NCBI GenBank assembly: GCA_020846875.1
Contig: JADLDB010000113.1
Span: 62,001 to 126,000 of the forward strand
Direction of reading: 5' to 3'
From: Myxococcales bacterium
Lineage (GTDB): Bacteria > Myxococcota > Myxococcia > Myxococcales > Myxococcaceae
DNA: 64,000 nucleotides
A program made the translations under genes and the position numbers. The first letter of the stretch is position 1, and each line of letters opens with the position of its first letter. Below are positions 39,847 to 49,914 of the stretch, in pieces. A model generated the notes under the pieces. It was given only the letters and a program-made list of their open reading frames with translations. It was not told the origin of the DNA and made no database searches.

Positions 39847-42153
39847 CTACTTCTTGCCCTTGAGCTGCGCCTCCAGGCGGGCCACCTTGGCCTTCAACGA
39901 CGCAGCCGCTTCGATGGCCGACTCGGCGGCCACCAGCTTCTTCTTCATCGCCGCGTTGTCGCTGCGCAGCTTCTCCAGCTCCAGGCCGGCGGCGGCGCCC
40001 ATCGCGGGCACCTCCTGGGTCGTCTCCAGGTTCCGGTTCTGCAGCTCGGCCAGCTTCGCCTTGAGCTGGATCTCCTGGGCCTGCAGCTTGTTCAAGTCGT
40101 CCTGCAGGCCGCGCAGCGTCTTCACCTTCGCTTCCAGCTCGGCCACCTTCGCCTCGGCGGCCCTGGCCCTCGCCTCCGCCCCGCTGCTGGAGCCAGCCCT
40201 CGTCAGCGCGTCCTTCGCCCGGGCCTCCGCCTGGGCCGCGCGCGCCTCCGCCTGGGCGGCCTTCTTGTCCGCCGCCTTGAGCTTCTCGCCGAGATCCTTC
40301 GCCTTGCCCTCGGACTGCACCGCGCGGATCTCGGTGGCGTTGAGCATCTCCTTGAGCTCGGCGGAGGAGGCCTGGGCCGAGGAGCTGGCCTGCCGGGCGT
40401 GCGTCTCGGCCTGGGTGGCGCGGTGGGTGGCGGACTGGAGCTGCTCCTCGGCTTCGCTCGCGCGCGCTTCAGCGGCCTCCAGCGCCTGGCGGGTGGCCTC
40501 GGCGTCGCCCCGCGCCTCGGCCGCGGACGTCTCGGCGGCGGACGTGCGCTCCTCCAGCTCGTTGAACTCCTGCTGCAGCGCCTGGCGCGCCGCGTCGACG
40601 GAGTGCAGCTGCTCGGACAGCGACGCCACCTGCTGCTCCAGCTCCTGCGCGCGCTCGGCGGCGGTGCGGGCCTCGTCCAATTCGGCCTGCAGCCCCTGGA
40701 CGTTGTGCTGCAGCTGGCTGAGCTGGCTGCGCGCCAGGCCCTGCGTCTCGCGCATCTGGGCCTCGAGCGCCTCGGCGCGGCCCTTTGCCTCGCGGCGCTC
40801 CTGCTCCAACTCGGCACAGAGCCCCTCCTGGCGCTTCGCCGCCTCGCCCAGCTGCGTCTCCAGGCTGGCCGCGCGCGCCTCGAAGGCGTCCTTCTCACCC
40901 CGCACCTCGCCCAACTGCTGCTCCAGCTCGCCCACCCGGGCCTGCGCTTGATCGAGGCTGGACTTGGACCACTCCTGCTCGCTCTCCAGCGCCGAGAGCT
41001 GCCCCTTGGCCTCGGCGAGCTGCGCGTCCTGGGTGGACGCGCGCTGCTTCTCGGCCTCCAGCTCCAGCTTCGTGGCGTCCAGCTCGGTGCGCAGGTTGTC
41101 GCGCTCCCCCGCGGCGGCGGACAGCTCGCCGGACAGCCGCTCCACCTCCGCCGTCTTCGCCTCGGCCTCCTCGGACAGCGACGCGGTCTGCTGCTCGAGG
41201 GCCTCCATCTGCCCCCGGCCCTCGGACACGCCGGCGACCAGCTCGGACACGCGATCCTGCGCCAGGTTGAGCGCTTCCTTGGCGCCGATCAGCTCCTCGG
41301 CCAACTGCTCGCGGGTGCGCCGCTCCTCGGCCAGCTGCTCGCCGAAGACGCGAGCCTGGTTCTCCACCTCGGCCAGCGCGTTGGTGAGATCGCGGCGCTC
41401 GGCGTCCCCTTCGGCGAGGCGCGCCACCAGGCCCTCCATCCGCTTCTCGCCCTCCTCGGCGCGAATGGTGTCCTTCTCCAGCATGTCCTTGAGCAGCTGG
41501 ACCTGCTGGGGCAGGTCGGCGTTCCTCTGCGCCTCGACGAGCGCGCCTTCGAGCTGCGCGCGCAGGTGGGTGGCCAGCGCCCGCAGTTGCTGGGCCTCGG
41601 CGTCGACCGCCTGGTACAGCCCGCGGCCGCGGGCCAGCGCCTCGTCCTTGCCTTTGATCAGCGTGCGGAAGGCCTTGAGCTTCTCCTCTGGATCCGCGCC
41701 CGAGGGCAGCCGCGGCTCGGCCGGCTCGCCGAAGGGATCCGCCGTCTGGGGGCGCTGGACGGTAGGCGGCAGCGCCGGCAGCGCGCCCACCGCTGGAGGG
41801 TGCTGCCCGCTGGGTGGCCGCGCGGGTGACGCGTTGGGCGGCACCACGGTGCGGGTGGGGATGGGCTGCATCGGCCTGGCCTGGGCAGCGCCAGGGGGCG
41901 CAGCGGGCGGTGGCGCGGGCGAGGCGGCCGGAGGCAGTTGCCCGGTGAGGCCGGATCTCTTCGGCAATGGAGGCGGGACGCCGGACACGGTGGCGGGGCG
42001 AGTAGGCGAGGACTGGGGCGCGGGCGGAGGCGCTGCGACGGCAGGCTGGCGCCCCGTCGGCGGCCTCGCCTGAGGCGCCACGAACAAGGGCTCGTCGTCG
42101 TCGTTCAGCTCGGCGCGCAGCCCGCTGAGCGGATCCGCTTCATTGGTGGCCAT
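39847..42153 (-). CDS. Large coiled-coil protein with Pro-rich N-terminus
   Basis: A 768-residue cytoplasmic protein starting at ATG 42153 (MATNEADPLSGLRAELNDDDEPLF). Residues about 28-150 are Pro/Ala-rich and disordered. From about 155 to the end (LKGKK) it is an almost continuous Glu/Ala/Leu/Gln/Arg-rich coiled coil with heptads, Ala-rich in its last third (AQAEARAAQAEARAK). No receiver, GYF or zinc domain is visible, unlike FrzS or AglZ, although the overall shape resembles myxobacterial motility or polarity scaffolds. The ribosome site is weak. It is followed by hemW after 4 nt and is divergent from the M16 peptidase. Confidence 0.72.
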   Translation of the reverse strand: MATNEADPLSGLRAELNDDDEPLFVAPQARPPTGRQPAVAAPPPAPQSSPTRPATVSGVPPPLPKRSGLTGQLPPAASPAPPPAAPPGAAQARPMQPIPTRTVVPPNASPARPPSGQHPPAVGALPALPPTVQRPQTADPFGEPAEPRLPSGADPEEKLKAFRTLIKGKDEALARGRGLYQAVDAEAQQLRALATHLRAQLEGALVEAQRNADLPQQVQLLKDMLEKDTIRAEEGEKRMEGLVARLAEGDAERRDLTNALAEVENQARVFGEQLAEERRTREQLAEELIGAKEALNLAQDRVSELVAGVSEGRGQMEALEQQTASLSEEAEAKTAEVERLSGELSAAAGERDNLRTELDATKLELEAEKQRASTQDAQLAEAKGQLSALESEQEWSKSSLDQAQARVGELEQQLGEVRGEKDAFEARAASLETQLGEAAKRQEGLCAELEQERREAKGRAEALEAQMRETQGLARSQLSQLQHNVQGLQAELDEARTAAERAQELEQQVASLSEQLHSVDAARQALQQEFNELEERTSAAETSAAEARGDAEATRQALEAAEARASEAEEQLQSATHRATQAETHARQASSSAQASSAELKEMLNATEIRAVQSEGKAKDLGEKLKAADKKAAQAEARAAQAEARAKDALTRAGSSSGAEARARAAEAKVAELEAKVKTLRGLQDDLNKLQAQEIQLKAKLAELQNRNLETTQEVPAMGAAAGLELEKLRSDNAAMKKKLVAAESAIEAAASLKAKVARLEAQLKGKK

Positions 42154-42292
42154 CGAAAAACCCGGCTGACAGCCTAGCCCCTCCGCAAGAGGGCGCGAAG
42201 ACGACTTCTTTCGGGCGCCGCGCGACAGGGCGCTACAGGCCTTCGACCGCTTTGCACCGCGGGCGTGAAGCTGACACGGTACGGCCCTTCCC

Positions 42293-44887
42293 ATGCCCTC
42301 GCGCGCCCGCCTCGCCAACGGCCTCACCGTCGTCACCCACCCGCAGCGCGCGGCCCCGGTGGTGGCCTTCCAGGTCTGGGTGAAGGCCGGCAGCGGCGAC
42401 GAGACGCCCGACGAGGTGGGGCTGGCGCACCTGCACGAGCACATGCTCTTCAAGGGCACCGCCCGGCGCGGCCTGGGAGAGATCGCCCGCAGCGTGGAGG
42501 CGCACGGCGGAGAGATCAACGCCTGGACCAGCTTCGATCAGACCGTCTACCACGTGGTGATGGCCAGCCGGCACGCGCGCGCGGGCCTCGACGTGCTGGC
42601 GGACGCGGTGCGCCACTCGGCCTTCGACGCGTCGGAGCTGTCGCGAGAGATCGAGGTCGTCTGCGAGGAGATCAAGCGCAGCCTGGACATGCCGTCGCGC
42701 CGCGCGTCCAAGGCGCTCTTCGCGCTGGCCTTCCAGTCGCATCCCTACGGCCGGCCGGTGATCGGCTTCGAGGAGGCCGTGCGCGCCCACACCCGGGAGC
42801 GCGTGCTGGGCTTCTACCGGAAGCACTACCGGCCGGAGAATCTGGTGCTGTCCGCGGTGGGCGACTTCGACGAAGCCGAGGCCCGCCGCTGGGCCGAGGA
42901 GCTGTTCGGCGGGGACTGGGGCCTTCCCCCGGTGGCGAAGGCGGACACGCGCCCAAAGGAGCCGGCCTTCGACGGGGTGCGGGTGGGGCTCACGGAGGAC
43001 GAGGTGAAGGAGGCCTGGCTGCACGTGGCCTTTCAGATCCCCGGCGTCCAGCACCCCGACACCGCCGCGCTGGACGTGCTGGCGATGGTGGCCGGCCAGG
43101 GCGACGCGTCGCGCCTGTCGCTGGAGGTCAAGCGGAAGCGGGCGCTGGCCAAGGACGTCAACACCTGGGCGTGGACGCCCAAGGAGCCGGGGCTGTTCGC
43201 CGCGTCGCTGGTGGCCCCCCCCGAGACGCTGGCCGAGGGCTTCGACGCCACCGCGCGGGTGCTGGCGTCCTTGACGGCGGTGGAGGCCGAGCCCGACGAG
43301 GTGGAGACGGTGAAGGCGCTGATCGAGGCCGAGGCCGTCTACCAGCGCGAGACGGTGCAGGGGCTGGCGCGGAAGCTGGGCTACTACGAGGCGGTGGCCG
43401 GGGGCCTGGAGCGCGAGGCGGCGTACTACGAGGCGGTGGCCCAGGTGACGCCGGCCAGGCTGCGCGAGGTGGCCCAGCGCTACTTCACCTTCGAGCGCGC
43501 GGTGGTGAGCGGCCTGCTGCCGAAGGGCGCGCCCTTCACGGAAGCCCAGGCCCGCGAGGTGCTGTCCCGCGCCGGGAAGGAGCGCCCCGCCCCGCTGCCG
43601 CAAAGAAAGCTGCCCGCCCCCTCGCCGCTCCGGCTGACCGGCTCCTCGCGCGCGGCGAAGCCCGGCCTCACGGTGGAGCAACTGCCCGGCGGCGCCACGG
43701 TGGTGGTGCGGGAAGAGCGCGCGGTGCCGCTGTTCGCCCTGCGCGCCACCTGGCCAGGAGGCCTGCGCTACGAGACGAGCGCGGACAACGGGCTGACGGC
43801 GCTGTTGGCGCGCACCCTCACGCGGGGCACCGCCTCGCTGGACGCGGAGCAGGTCAGCCACCTCGTCGATCGCCTGGCCGGCGCCCTGTCGACCATCGCC
43901 GGCCGCAGCTCGATGTCGCTGCGGGGCGAGTTCCTCTCGAAGCACTTCGAGCGCGCCTTCGAGCTGTTCGCCGAGGTGGCCACCCGCCCGGCCTTCCTCG
44001 AGAGTGAGGTCGCCCGCGAGCAGAAGCTGCAGCTCCACGACATCGCCACCCGGGAGGATCGCCCGTCGTCCGTCGCCTTCGAGGTGTTCCACAAGACGCT
44101 CTTCCGCGCGCACCCCTACCGCCTGGCGTTGCAGGGAGAAGCGGAGCCCGTGAAGGCGCTCACTCCGGCGGCGCTGGCCGCCTACCACCAGAAGTACCTC
44201 GACCCCTCGCAGCTCACCCTGGCGGTGGTGGGCGACGTGGACTCCGACGTGGTGCTGGAGCGCGTCCGCGCGGCCTTCGGGAAGCAGGGCGAAGGAGCGG
44301 CCTTGCCTCCGGTGATGCCGGTGGAGCCCGGCTGGGACGGCGCGCGGCAGGCGAGGCGGCAGCTTCAGAAGGCGCAGACGCACCTGGTGCTGGGGTTTCC
44401 CGGCGCGCGCGTGACGGACGCCTGGCGGCGCCCGCTTTTGGTGCTGCAGACGATGCTGTCCGGTCAGAGCGGCCGGCTCTTCCTCGAGCTGCGGGACAAG
44501 CGCTCCATGGCCTACAGCGTGTCGGCGCTGGTGATGGAAGGCGTCGACCCCGGCTACTTCGCGCTCTACATGGGCACCAGCCCGGAGAAGGTGGACGCGG
44601 CGCTGGAGGGGATGCGCGGGGAGTTGGCGAAGCTGCGCGAGGAGCTGGTGTCGGAGGCGGAGCTGGCGCGCGCGAAGGAGCACCTGCTGGGCACCCACGA
44701 CATCGGGCTGCAGCGCAACGGCGCGCGGGCGGCGGTGCTGGCCCTGGACACCTGCTACGGGCTGGGGCCAGACAACGACGCGCGCTACGGGGAAGAGATC
44801 TCGGCGGTGACGGCGGAGGCGGTGCGCGAGGTGGCGCGGCGGGTGATCGACTTCGAGCGTTCCGCGCTGGCTGTGGTAGGACCGTGA
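42293..44887 (+). CDS. M16-family zinc peptidase (pitrilysin/insulinase type), fused two-half form
   Basis: An 864-residue protein with both M16 halves in one chain. The N-terminal half has the inverted zinc motif His46-x-x-Glu49-His50 (AHLHEHMLFKGT) and the distal glutamate region EIEVVCEEIKRSLDMP near residue 120. The C-terminal half (about 460-864) keeps the fold and the RSMAYSVSA segment that helps form the substrate chamber, but has no zinc motif. No signal peptide is evident, so it may act in the cytoplasm or be exported by another route. Paired separate M16 genes are common; the fused form resembles processing-peptidase dimers in one chain. It is followed after 3 nt by a small lipoprotein gene. 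Confidence 0.88.
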   Translation: MPSRARLANGLTVVTHPQRAAPVVAFQVWVKAGSGDETPDEVGLAHLHEHMLFKGTARRGLGEIARSVEAHGGEINAWTSFDQTVYHVVMASRHARAGLDVLADAVRHSAFDASELSREIEVVCEEIKRSLDMPSRRASKALFALAFQSHPYGRPVIGFEEAVRAHTRERVLGFYRKHYRPENLVLSAVGDFDEAEARRWAEELFGGDWGLPPVAKADTRPKEPAFDGVRVGLTEDEVKEAWLHVAFQIPGVQHPDTAALDVLAMVAGQGDASRLSLEVKRKRALAKDVNTWAWTPKEPGLFAASLVAPPETLAEGFDATARVLASLTAVEAEPDEVETVKALIEAEAVYQRETVQGLARKLGYYEAVAGGLEREAAYYEAVAQVTPARLREVAQRYFTFERAVVSGLLPKGAPFTEAQAREVLSRAGKERPAPLPQRKLPAPSPLRLTGSSRAAKPGLTVEQLPGGATVVVREERAVPLFALRATWPGGLRYETSADNGLTALLARTLTRGTASLDAEQVSHLVDRLAGALSTIAGRSSMSLRGEFLSKHFERAFELFAEVATRPAFLESEVAREQKLQLHDIATREDRPSSVAFEVFHKTLFRAHPYRLALQGEAEPVKALTPAALAAYHQKYLDPSQLTLAVVGDVDSDVVLERVRAAFGKQGEGAALPPVMPVEPGWDGARQARRQLQKAQTHLVLGFPGARVTDAWRRPLLVLQTMLSGQSGRLFLELRDKRSMAYSVSALVMEGVDPGYFALYMGTSPEKVDAALEGMRGELAKLREELVSEAELARAKEHLLGTHDIGLQRNGARAAVLALDTCYGLGPDNDARYGEEISAVTAEAVREVARRVIDFERSALAVVGP

Positions 44888-44890
44888 CCG

Positions 44891-45088
44891 ATGCGCAGCG
44901 TGTTGCCCTTCGTCGCGGCCGTCCTGCTGGCCCTCTCGGCCTGCAATGCGATCGTCAGCTTCAACCCGGAAGATCAGCCCTGCAACCCGCAGGCGTCGAC
45001 CGAGGAAGAGAAGTGCCTGGACGGCTACGTGTGCCAGAACGGCAAGTGCAAGAAGGGCACGCTCCCGCCACCCGACGGCGGCCCGTAA
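44891..45088 (+). CDS. Small Cys-rich lipoprotein, 65 aa
   Basis: Starts 3 nt after the M16 peptidase stop. The signal [18 protein letters not shown] gives a lipobox with lipidated Cys18. The mature 47 residues contain four Cys ([18 protein letters not shown]), an EGF-like or Dickkopf-like mini-domain spacing seen in many short myxobacterial lipoproteins, and end in PPPDGGP. Coupling to the peptidase suggests the same envelope process. Function unknown. Confidence 0.72.
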   Translation: MRSVLPFVAAVLLALSACNAIVSFNPEDQPCNPQASTEEEKCLDGYVCQNGKCKKGTLPPPDGGP

Positions 45089-45174
45089 CCTCCGGTGATG
45101 GGAAACATCCGTTGGCGTTGGATTCAGTGCGGCGCGCGTGACTTCCGCTTCGACTCGCCGCTAGAGGGGCGCGC

Positions 45175-46926
45175 ATGATGCGAGACGCGGTTCGACACGG
45201 CGGCGACCTGATCGCCTCGGTGCTGGCGCGGTGGAAGGTGCCGTACGTCTTCACCCTCTGCGGCGGGCACATCTCGCCGATTCTGGTGGGGGCGAAGGAC
45301 AAGGGCCTGGCCATCATCGACTGCCGCGACGAGAAGAACGCGGTGTTCGCGGCGGACGCGGTGGCGCGGATGACGGGCATCCCCGGGGTGGCGGCGGTGA
45401 CGGCGGGGCCGGGGGTGACCAACGCCATCACCGCGCTCAAGAACGCGCAGCTGGCGCAGTCTCCGCTGGTGCTCTTCGGGGGCGCGACGGCCACGGTGCT
45501 CAAGGGCCGGGGCGCGCTGCAGGACATCGACCAACTGTCGCTCATCCGTCCGGCGGTGAAGTGGGCGGCGAAGTGCAACACGGTGGGCCACCTGGAGCCG
45601 ATGCTGGAGCGCGCGTTGCGCGAGGCGACCAGCGGGGTGCCGGGCCCGGTCTTCCTCGAGGTGCCGGTGGACGTGCTGTACCCCGAGTCCGTCGTCCGCG
45701 AGTGGTACCTGAAGGAGAGCGGCGCGGCCGAAGGGAAGACGCTCACGCAGAAGGCCCTGGGCCTGTACCTGAAGGGGCACCTCTTCCGGCAGTTCCACGT
45801 TCCCCATGTGGACGTGGGAGGACTGCTGCCGGAGCTGGAGCGCCCACAGGATCTCGATGGCCTGCTCGGCCGGGCCGCGGCGATGCTGAAGAAGGCGGAG
45901 CGCCCGGTGCTGGTGGTGGGCAGCCAGACGATGGTGAACCTGAAGGACGTGGGGCCGTTGGCGCGCGCGGTGGAGACGCTGGGCGTGCCGGTGTGGCTGG
46001 GGGGCATGGCCCGCGGGCTGCTCGGGCGGCACGGCCCCACGCAATTCCGGCACGCGCGCGGGAAGGCGCTCAAGGAAGCGGACCTGGCGATCGTCTGCGG
46101 CTTCCCCTTCGACTTCCGGATGAAGTACGGCCTGGGCTTCGGGCGGAAGACGAAGGTGATCTCCGCCAACCTCTCGGCGGAGGAGCTGACCAAGAATCGC
46201 CGGCCGGACCTGGCGGTGAAGATGAACGCCGGCGACTTCCTGGTGCGGCTCGCCGGGCGGGCGCAGGCGGACGCGAAGTGGCAGGGCTGGGTGGACACCT
46301 GCCGGCAGCGCGAGGACGCGCGCGACGAAGAGATCCGCAAGAAGGCGAACCCGGCGGGTGAGTTGGTGGATCCGATCCACTTCTTCCAGCGGCTGGAAGA
46401 GAAGCTGGCCGACGACTCGGTGCTGGTGGTGGACGGCGGCGACTTCGTGGCCACCGGGGCGTACGTGCTGCGGCCGCGCAGGCCCCTGTCCTGGCTCGAT
46501 CCCGGAGTGTTCGGCACCCTGGGCGTGGGCGGCGGCTTCGCCGTGGGCGCGGCGGCCGTGCGGCCGAACGCGGAGGTGTGGATCATCTACGGCGACGGCT
46601 CCTCGGCCTACAGCTTGAGCGAGTTCGACACCTTCGTTCGGCACGGCATGGCGCCCATCGCCGTCATCGGCAACGACGCCTCCTGGCAGCAGATCGCCCG
46701 CGATCAGGTCACCATTCTGGGCACCGACGTGGGCACCACCCTGCTGCGCACCGACTACGAGAAGGTGGCCGAGGGGTACGGGGGCGTCGGCCTCAGGCTC
46801 ACCGACCCGAAGAAGATCGACGCGGTGCTGGACGAGGCGAAGGCCTTGTCCCGGAAGGGGAAGCCGGTCTGCATCAACGTGCACATCGCGAAGACCGACT
46901 TCCGCGAGGGCTCGATCTCCGTCTGA
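45175..46926 (+). CDS. Thiamine-diphosphate enzyme, acetolactate-synthase/ILVBL-like
   Basis: A 583-residue ThDP-dependent lyase or synthase. The N-terminal Pyr domain has the catalytic Glu in [22 protein letters not shown] and the [15 protein letters not shown] stretch. A central FAD/DHAP-like domain follows, and the PP domain has the ThDP/Mg motif GDGSSAYS...VIGND. It resembles mammalian ILVBL (2-hydroxyacyl-CoA lyase 2) and myxobacterial homologues more than biosynthetic IlvB; no ilvN-type small subunit is adjacent, which argues against branched-chain synthesis. GAGGGG precedes ATG 45175 (a second ATG follows directly). It converges on a TetR gene. Confidence 0.82.
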   Translation: MMRDAVRHGGDLIASVLARWKVPYVFTLCGGHISPILVGAKDKGLAIIDCRDEKNAVFAADAVARMTGIPGVAAVTAGPGVTNAITALKNAQLAQSPLVLFGGATATVLKGRGALQDIDQLSLIRPAVKWAAKCNTVGHLEPMLERALREATSGVPGPVFLEVPVDVLYPESVVREWYLKESGAAEGKTLTQKALGLYLKGHLFRQFHVPHVDVGGLLPELERPQDLDGLLGRAAAMLKKAERPVLVVGSQTMVNLKDVGPLARAVETLGVPVWLGGMARGLLGRHGPTQFRHARGKALKEADLAIVCGFPFDFRMKYGLGFGRKTKVISANLSAEELTKNRRPDLAVKMNAGDFLVRLAGRAQADAKWQGWVDTCRQREDARDEEIRKKANPAGELVDPIHFFQRLEEKLADDSVLVVDGGDFVATGAYVLRPRRPLSWLDPGVFGTLGVGGGFAVGAAAVRPNAEVWIIYGDGSSAYSLSEFDTFVRHGMAPIAVIGNDASWQQIARDQVTILGTDVGTTLLRTDYEKVAEGYGGVGLRLTDPKKIDAVLDEAKALSRKGKPVCINVHIAKTDFREGSISV

Positions 46927-46930
46927 CGCG

Positions 46931-46951
46931 GCGCCGGCCGGGAGGCGGCGC
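46931..46951. terminator. Hairpin between convergent TPP-enzyme and TetR genes
   Basis: GCGCCG and CGGCGC form a 6-bp stem around a 9-nt loop in the 25-bp gap between the two stop codons. It could serve both directions. No T tract, so support is modest. Confidence 0.3.
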
Positions 46952-47632
46952 TCAGGCCTTGAGGCCGTCGAGGATGAGGGTGGTCAGCGCCGCCGGCACC
47001 TCCAGCACGTCGCCGATGTCCTCACCCTGCAGCACGGCGAGCAGGAGCCGCTCTGTGGCGCCCACCACCGACAGGGCGCTCACCGACACGGGGATGGGCT
47101 TCAGGATCCGGTGCTGCTGGGCCTTGGTGGTCATCTCCAGGGCGTAGCGCGTCACCAGCGCGGCCAGATCGATGATCGGCTTGCGCGCGCCCACCGCGGG
47201 TGCGCGGGACTCCTGGAGGTAGAGGCGCACCTCGCCGGGGTGCTCGAGGAGCAGGGTGGCCAGGACTTCGCCGATCCGCTTGTAGGCCCTCACCTGGGTG
47301 TCTCGCGTGGCGGCGGTTTCGAGATCGCTGCTGGTGGCCTCCAGGGCGTCCACCATCACGCGCTTCGTCTCGGACATCAGGTCGTCCACCAGGGCCGTCT
47401 GGTCGGCGAAGTAGCGGTAGAAGCTGCCCTTGGCCATCTTCGCCGCCTTCATGATGTCGTCCACCGAGACGCCTTCGATGCCGCGCTCGAGGAAGAGCAG
47501 GAGCGCCGCGTCGCGGATGGCCTGGGACTTCTTGAGGCGGTTGGTGTCGCGCACGCCGCCGGGCGGGCCGGGGCGCTTCAAGGCCATGCCTTTGGGGCTG
47601 GTCACTTCCCGCTTCGCGCGCGCGGAGCTCAT
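46952..47632 (-). CDS. TetR-family transcriptional regulator
   Basis: A repressor of about 226 residues. The TetR N-terminal helix-turn-helix is clear: SQAIRDAALLLFLERGIEGVSVDDIMKAAKMAKGSFYRYFADQTALVDDLM. The C-terminal ligand domain is variable and all-helical. Three in-frame starts are possible (47671, 47632, 47587); 47632 is chosen because the longest overlaps the neighbouring stop and the shortest removes basic residues often present. None has a strong ribosome site. The ligand and target genes are unknown; the TPP enzyme or the ankyrin gene are local candidates. Confidence 0.85.
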   Translation of the reverse strand: MSSARAKREVTSPKGMALKRPGPPGGVRDTNRLKKSQAIRDAALLLFLERGIEGVSVDDIMKAAKMAKGSFYRYFADQTALVDDLMSETKRVMVDALEATSSDLETAATRDTQVRAYKRIGEVLATLLLEHPGEVRLYLQESRAPAVGARKPIIDLAALVTRYALEMTTKAQQHRILKPIPVSVSALSVVGATERLLLAVLQGEDIGDVLEVPAALTTLILDGLKA

Positions 47633-47667
47633 TCGAGGCGCGCTTCGTACACCAACTGCTCGCGCTG

Positions 47668-48141
47668 TCACCGCTTCTTCTTGGTGACTTCGGCCTGGGC
47701 GCGCTGGAGGCGCTCGACGCGCTGCTGGGGCGACTCGTGGCCGACGAAGTTCGCCGCGCGTGCCGCCACTTCGACGGCCTTGCGCTTCAGCGAGGACTCC
47801 TCGTACTGGTACTCCGGGCCGTGGGACTTGCCGAAGGCGGCGAGGAAGGCCCGGGCCATGTCCCGTTCGTCCTCCGGGGAGGCGTCGATGAGGAGCGCCA
47901 CGGCCTCGCGGTGCCCGTTTGCGGCGGCCTTGAGCAGCGCGGTTTCCCCTTCGGAGTCCTTCCAGGTGGGTTCCGCGCCTGCGGCCAGCAGCAGCTTCAC
48001 CAGGTCCGTCCGGCCTGCGGCCGCCGCCTCGATGAGGGGCGTTCGGTTCCCCGGGCCCAGTTGATTCACGTCCCTGGCCGTCTCGAGCGCCGCCTGCACC
48101 TGCGCCGCGTCCCCGGCTTCAACCGCCTCGTAGAGCGTCAT
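47668..48141 (-). CDS. Ankyrin-repeat protein
   Basis: A 157-residue cytoplasmic protein beginning at ATG 48141 ([19 protein letters not shown]), with GGGAG upstream. Three ankyrin repeats are visible: [44 protein letters not shown] and [25 protein letters not shown] helical, charged tail (about 105-157) ends in KKKR. It would act as a small binding scaffold. An upstream in-frame start gives 43 basic low-complexity residues and is less likely. It stops 35 bp before the TetR start and may share its transcript. Confidence 0.8.
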   Translation of the reverse strand: MTLYEAVEAGDAAQVQAALETARDVNQLGPGNRTPLIEAAAAGRTDLVKLLLAAGAEPTWKDSEGETALLKAAANGHREAVALLIDASPEDERDMARAFLAAFGKSHGPEYQYEESSLKRKAVEVAARAANFVGHESPQQRVERLQRAQAEVTKKKR

Positions 48142-48268
48142 GCGCTTCGTGACTCCCGGTGAAAGTGTCACCCGCTTCGTCGTTGGAGACTCTACTTCCA
48201 GTCCGGCCCGCGATTTCTGCTGGCCGTGACGTGACTTCTGGCCTCGAGGTGTGCCATGCCGTGCGCCC

Positions 48269-49864
48269 ATGTCGGGCCTTCGCCTCGCCGTGGTGTTCCT
48301 CTGCTCGTGTGTCTTCGCGGCCTGCGGCTGCGGTCAGGACAAGATCAAACCCAGCTACATGCCCACGCTGCCCGACTCCGGGACGGACACGTGCGTGCCG
48401 CAGGTGGAGGCCTGCAACGGCCGCGACGACGACTGCGACGGGCAGGTGGACGAGGATCAGCCCACCCAGCGCTGCGGCGTGGGCGCGTGCGAGCGGGAGC
48501 AGCCGACCTGCGTGGGCGGCGCGTACCACCCCTGCACGCCTGGTCAGCCCGGCGCCGAGGTGTGCAACGGCCAGGACGACGACTGCAATGGCGCGGTAGA
48601 CGAGTCGTTGGCCCCGCAGATGTGCGGCGTGGGTGAGTGCGCGGTGGTGCAGCCCTCGTGCGTCGATGGGGCGGCTCCGGCGTGCCTGCCCGGTGCTCCG
48701 CAGGTGGAGTCGTGCAACCGGAAGGACGACGACTGCGACGGGACGGTGGACGAGGATCTGCTGACCAACACCGCGGGCGATCGCCGCATCACCAATGATC
48801 CCGCCTCCAGCGACTACGTGTACATCGCCGACGGGGACAACAACGGCTTCGGGCTGGTGTGGCAGGACAAGCGCGCCACCTCCAACGGGCAGATCTTCTT
48901 CGCGCCGCTCGATCCGCAGGGCAACCGCCTGGGCAACGACGTGCGGGTGTCCTTCACCTCGGGCAACTCCACCCACCCGGCGATGGCCTGGAGCGGCAGC
49001 CGCTGGGGGCTGGTGTACACGGACGACGCCACCGGCACCGAGCAGCTCTTCTTCCGCCCCCTCGATGGCGCCGGCAACCCGCAGGCCGCGGCGACCCGGT
49101 TGAACACCTCCACCAGCGCGTCCGACTGGCCCGACGTGGTGTGGACGGGCACGGCCTTCGCGGTGGCCTACGACGACGAGCGCGCGGGGGCGAACAAGCA
49201 CGACATCTTCTTCCAGCGGATCGATCCCACGGGGCAGCGGCTGGGCGGGGAGCTGCGCGTGACGACGGATCCAGGCAGGCAGTCCAGTCCGGTGCTCAAG
49301 TGGAACGGCAGCGAGTTCGGCCTGGTGTGGACGGACTACCGCTTCCAGCCCAACCGGGAGGTGTACTTCCGCCGGCTGGCGTCCGACGGGCAGTCGCTGG
49401 GCCCCGAGGTCCGCGTGACCAACGACGCGGCGGACTCGGCGTGGCCGGACCTCGCGTGGAACGACGTGGACAAGGAGTGGGCGGTGGTGTGGCACGACAC
49501 ACGCGACGGCAACGCCGAGGTGTACTTCGCCCGCTACGACGCCCAGGGCAACCGCCGGGGCGCCGACACGCGCCTCACGGTGGCCGCGGGCTTCTCCGGC
49601 TACCCCAGCATCGACTGGAACGGCTTCCAGTACGGCGTCTCGTGGCAGGACGACCGCGTCGCCGCGAACAGGCCCGCCATCTACTTCGCGCAGGTCTCGG
49701 CCGAGGGCCGGAAGAACGGCGGCGATCTGAAGCTGTCCAGCGGGAGCGGCTCGAGCAGCTTCACCACCGCGCTGTGGAACGGGACAACCTTCGCGTTCTG
49801 CTGGCGGGACGATCGCAACGCCAACACCGAGCTCTACTTCGCGTACGTCGGCTGTCCGAACTGA
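48269..49864 (+). CDS. Lipoprotein with MopE-type CNGxDDDCDG motifs and beta-propeller-like body
   Basis: A 531-residue lipoprotein starting at ATG 48269 ([21 protein letters not shown], lipobox FAAC). Three Asp/Cys motifs follow: [30 protein letters not shown] and [15 protein letters not shown], the putative metal-binding (MopE-like) motif common in myxobacteria, separated by CGVGxCxxxxPxC modules. Residues about 170-525 contain at least six repeats of the pattern W-G-L-V-W-x-D-x-R-x-x-x-x-x-I/V-F/Y-F-x-x-L/I-D-x-x-G, best read as a beta-propeller. It is probably displayed on the outer membrane; the ligand is unknown. It is divergent from the ankyrin gene and followed after 50 bp by a kinase. 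Confidence 0.8.
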   Translation: MSGLRLAVVFLCSCVFAACGCGQDKIKPSYMPTLPDSGTDTCVPQVEACNGRDDDCDGQVDEDQPTQRCGVGACEREQPTCVGGAYHPCTPGQPGAEVCNGQDDDCNGAVDESLAPQMCGVGECAVVQPSCVDGAAPACLPGAPQVESCNRKDDDCDGTVDEDLLTNTAGDRRITNDPASSDYVYIADGDNNGFGLVWQDKRATSNGQIFFAPLDPQGNRLGNDVRVSFTSGNSTHPAMAWSGSRWGLVYTDDATGTEQLFFRPLDGAGNPQAAATRLNTSTSASDWPDVVWTGTAFAVAYDDERAGANKHDIFFQRIDPTGQRLGGELRVTTDPGRQSSPVLKWNGSEFGLVWTDYRFQPNREVYFRRLASDGQSLGPEVRVTNDAADSAWPDLAWNDVDKEWAVVWHDTRDGNAEVYFARYDAQGNRRGADTRLTVAAGFSGYPSIDWNGFQYGVSWQDDRVAANRPAIYFAQVSAEGRKNGGDLKLSSGSGSSSFTTALWNGTTFAFCWRDDRNANTELYFAYVGCPN

Positions 49865-49914
49865 GGCGCCTCCACGCCGGACGACGGCCCGGGAATGAGC
49901 GAGACTCCAGGGCC

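Noticed and set aside
39847-42153. Assignment of the coiled-coil protein to AglZ or FrzS
   Set aside because: The N-terminal receiver-like domain of those proteins is absent; only general coiled-coil similarity is present.
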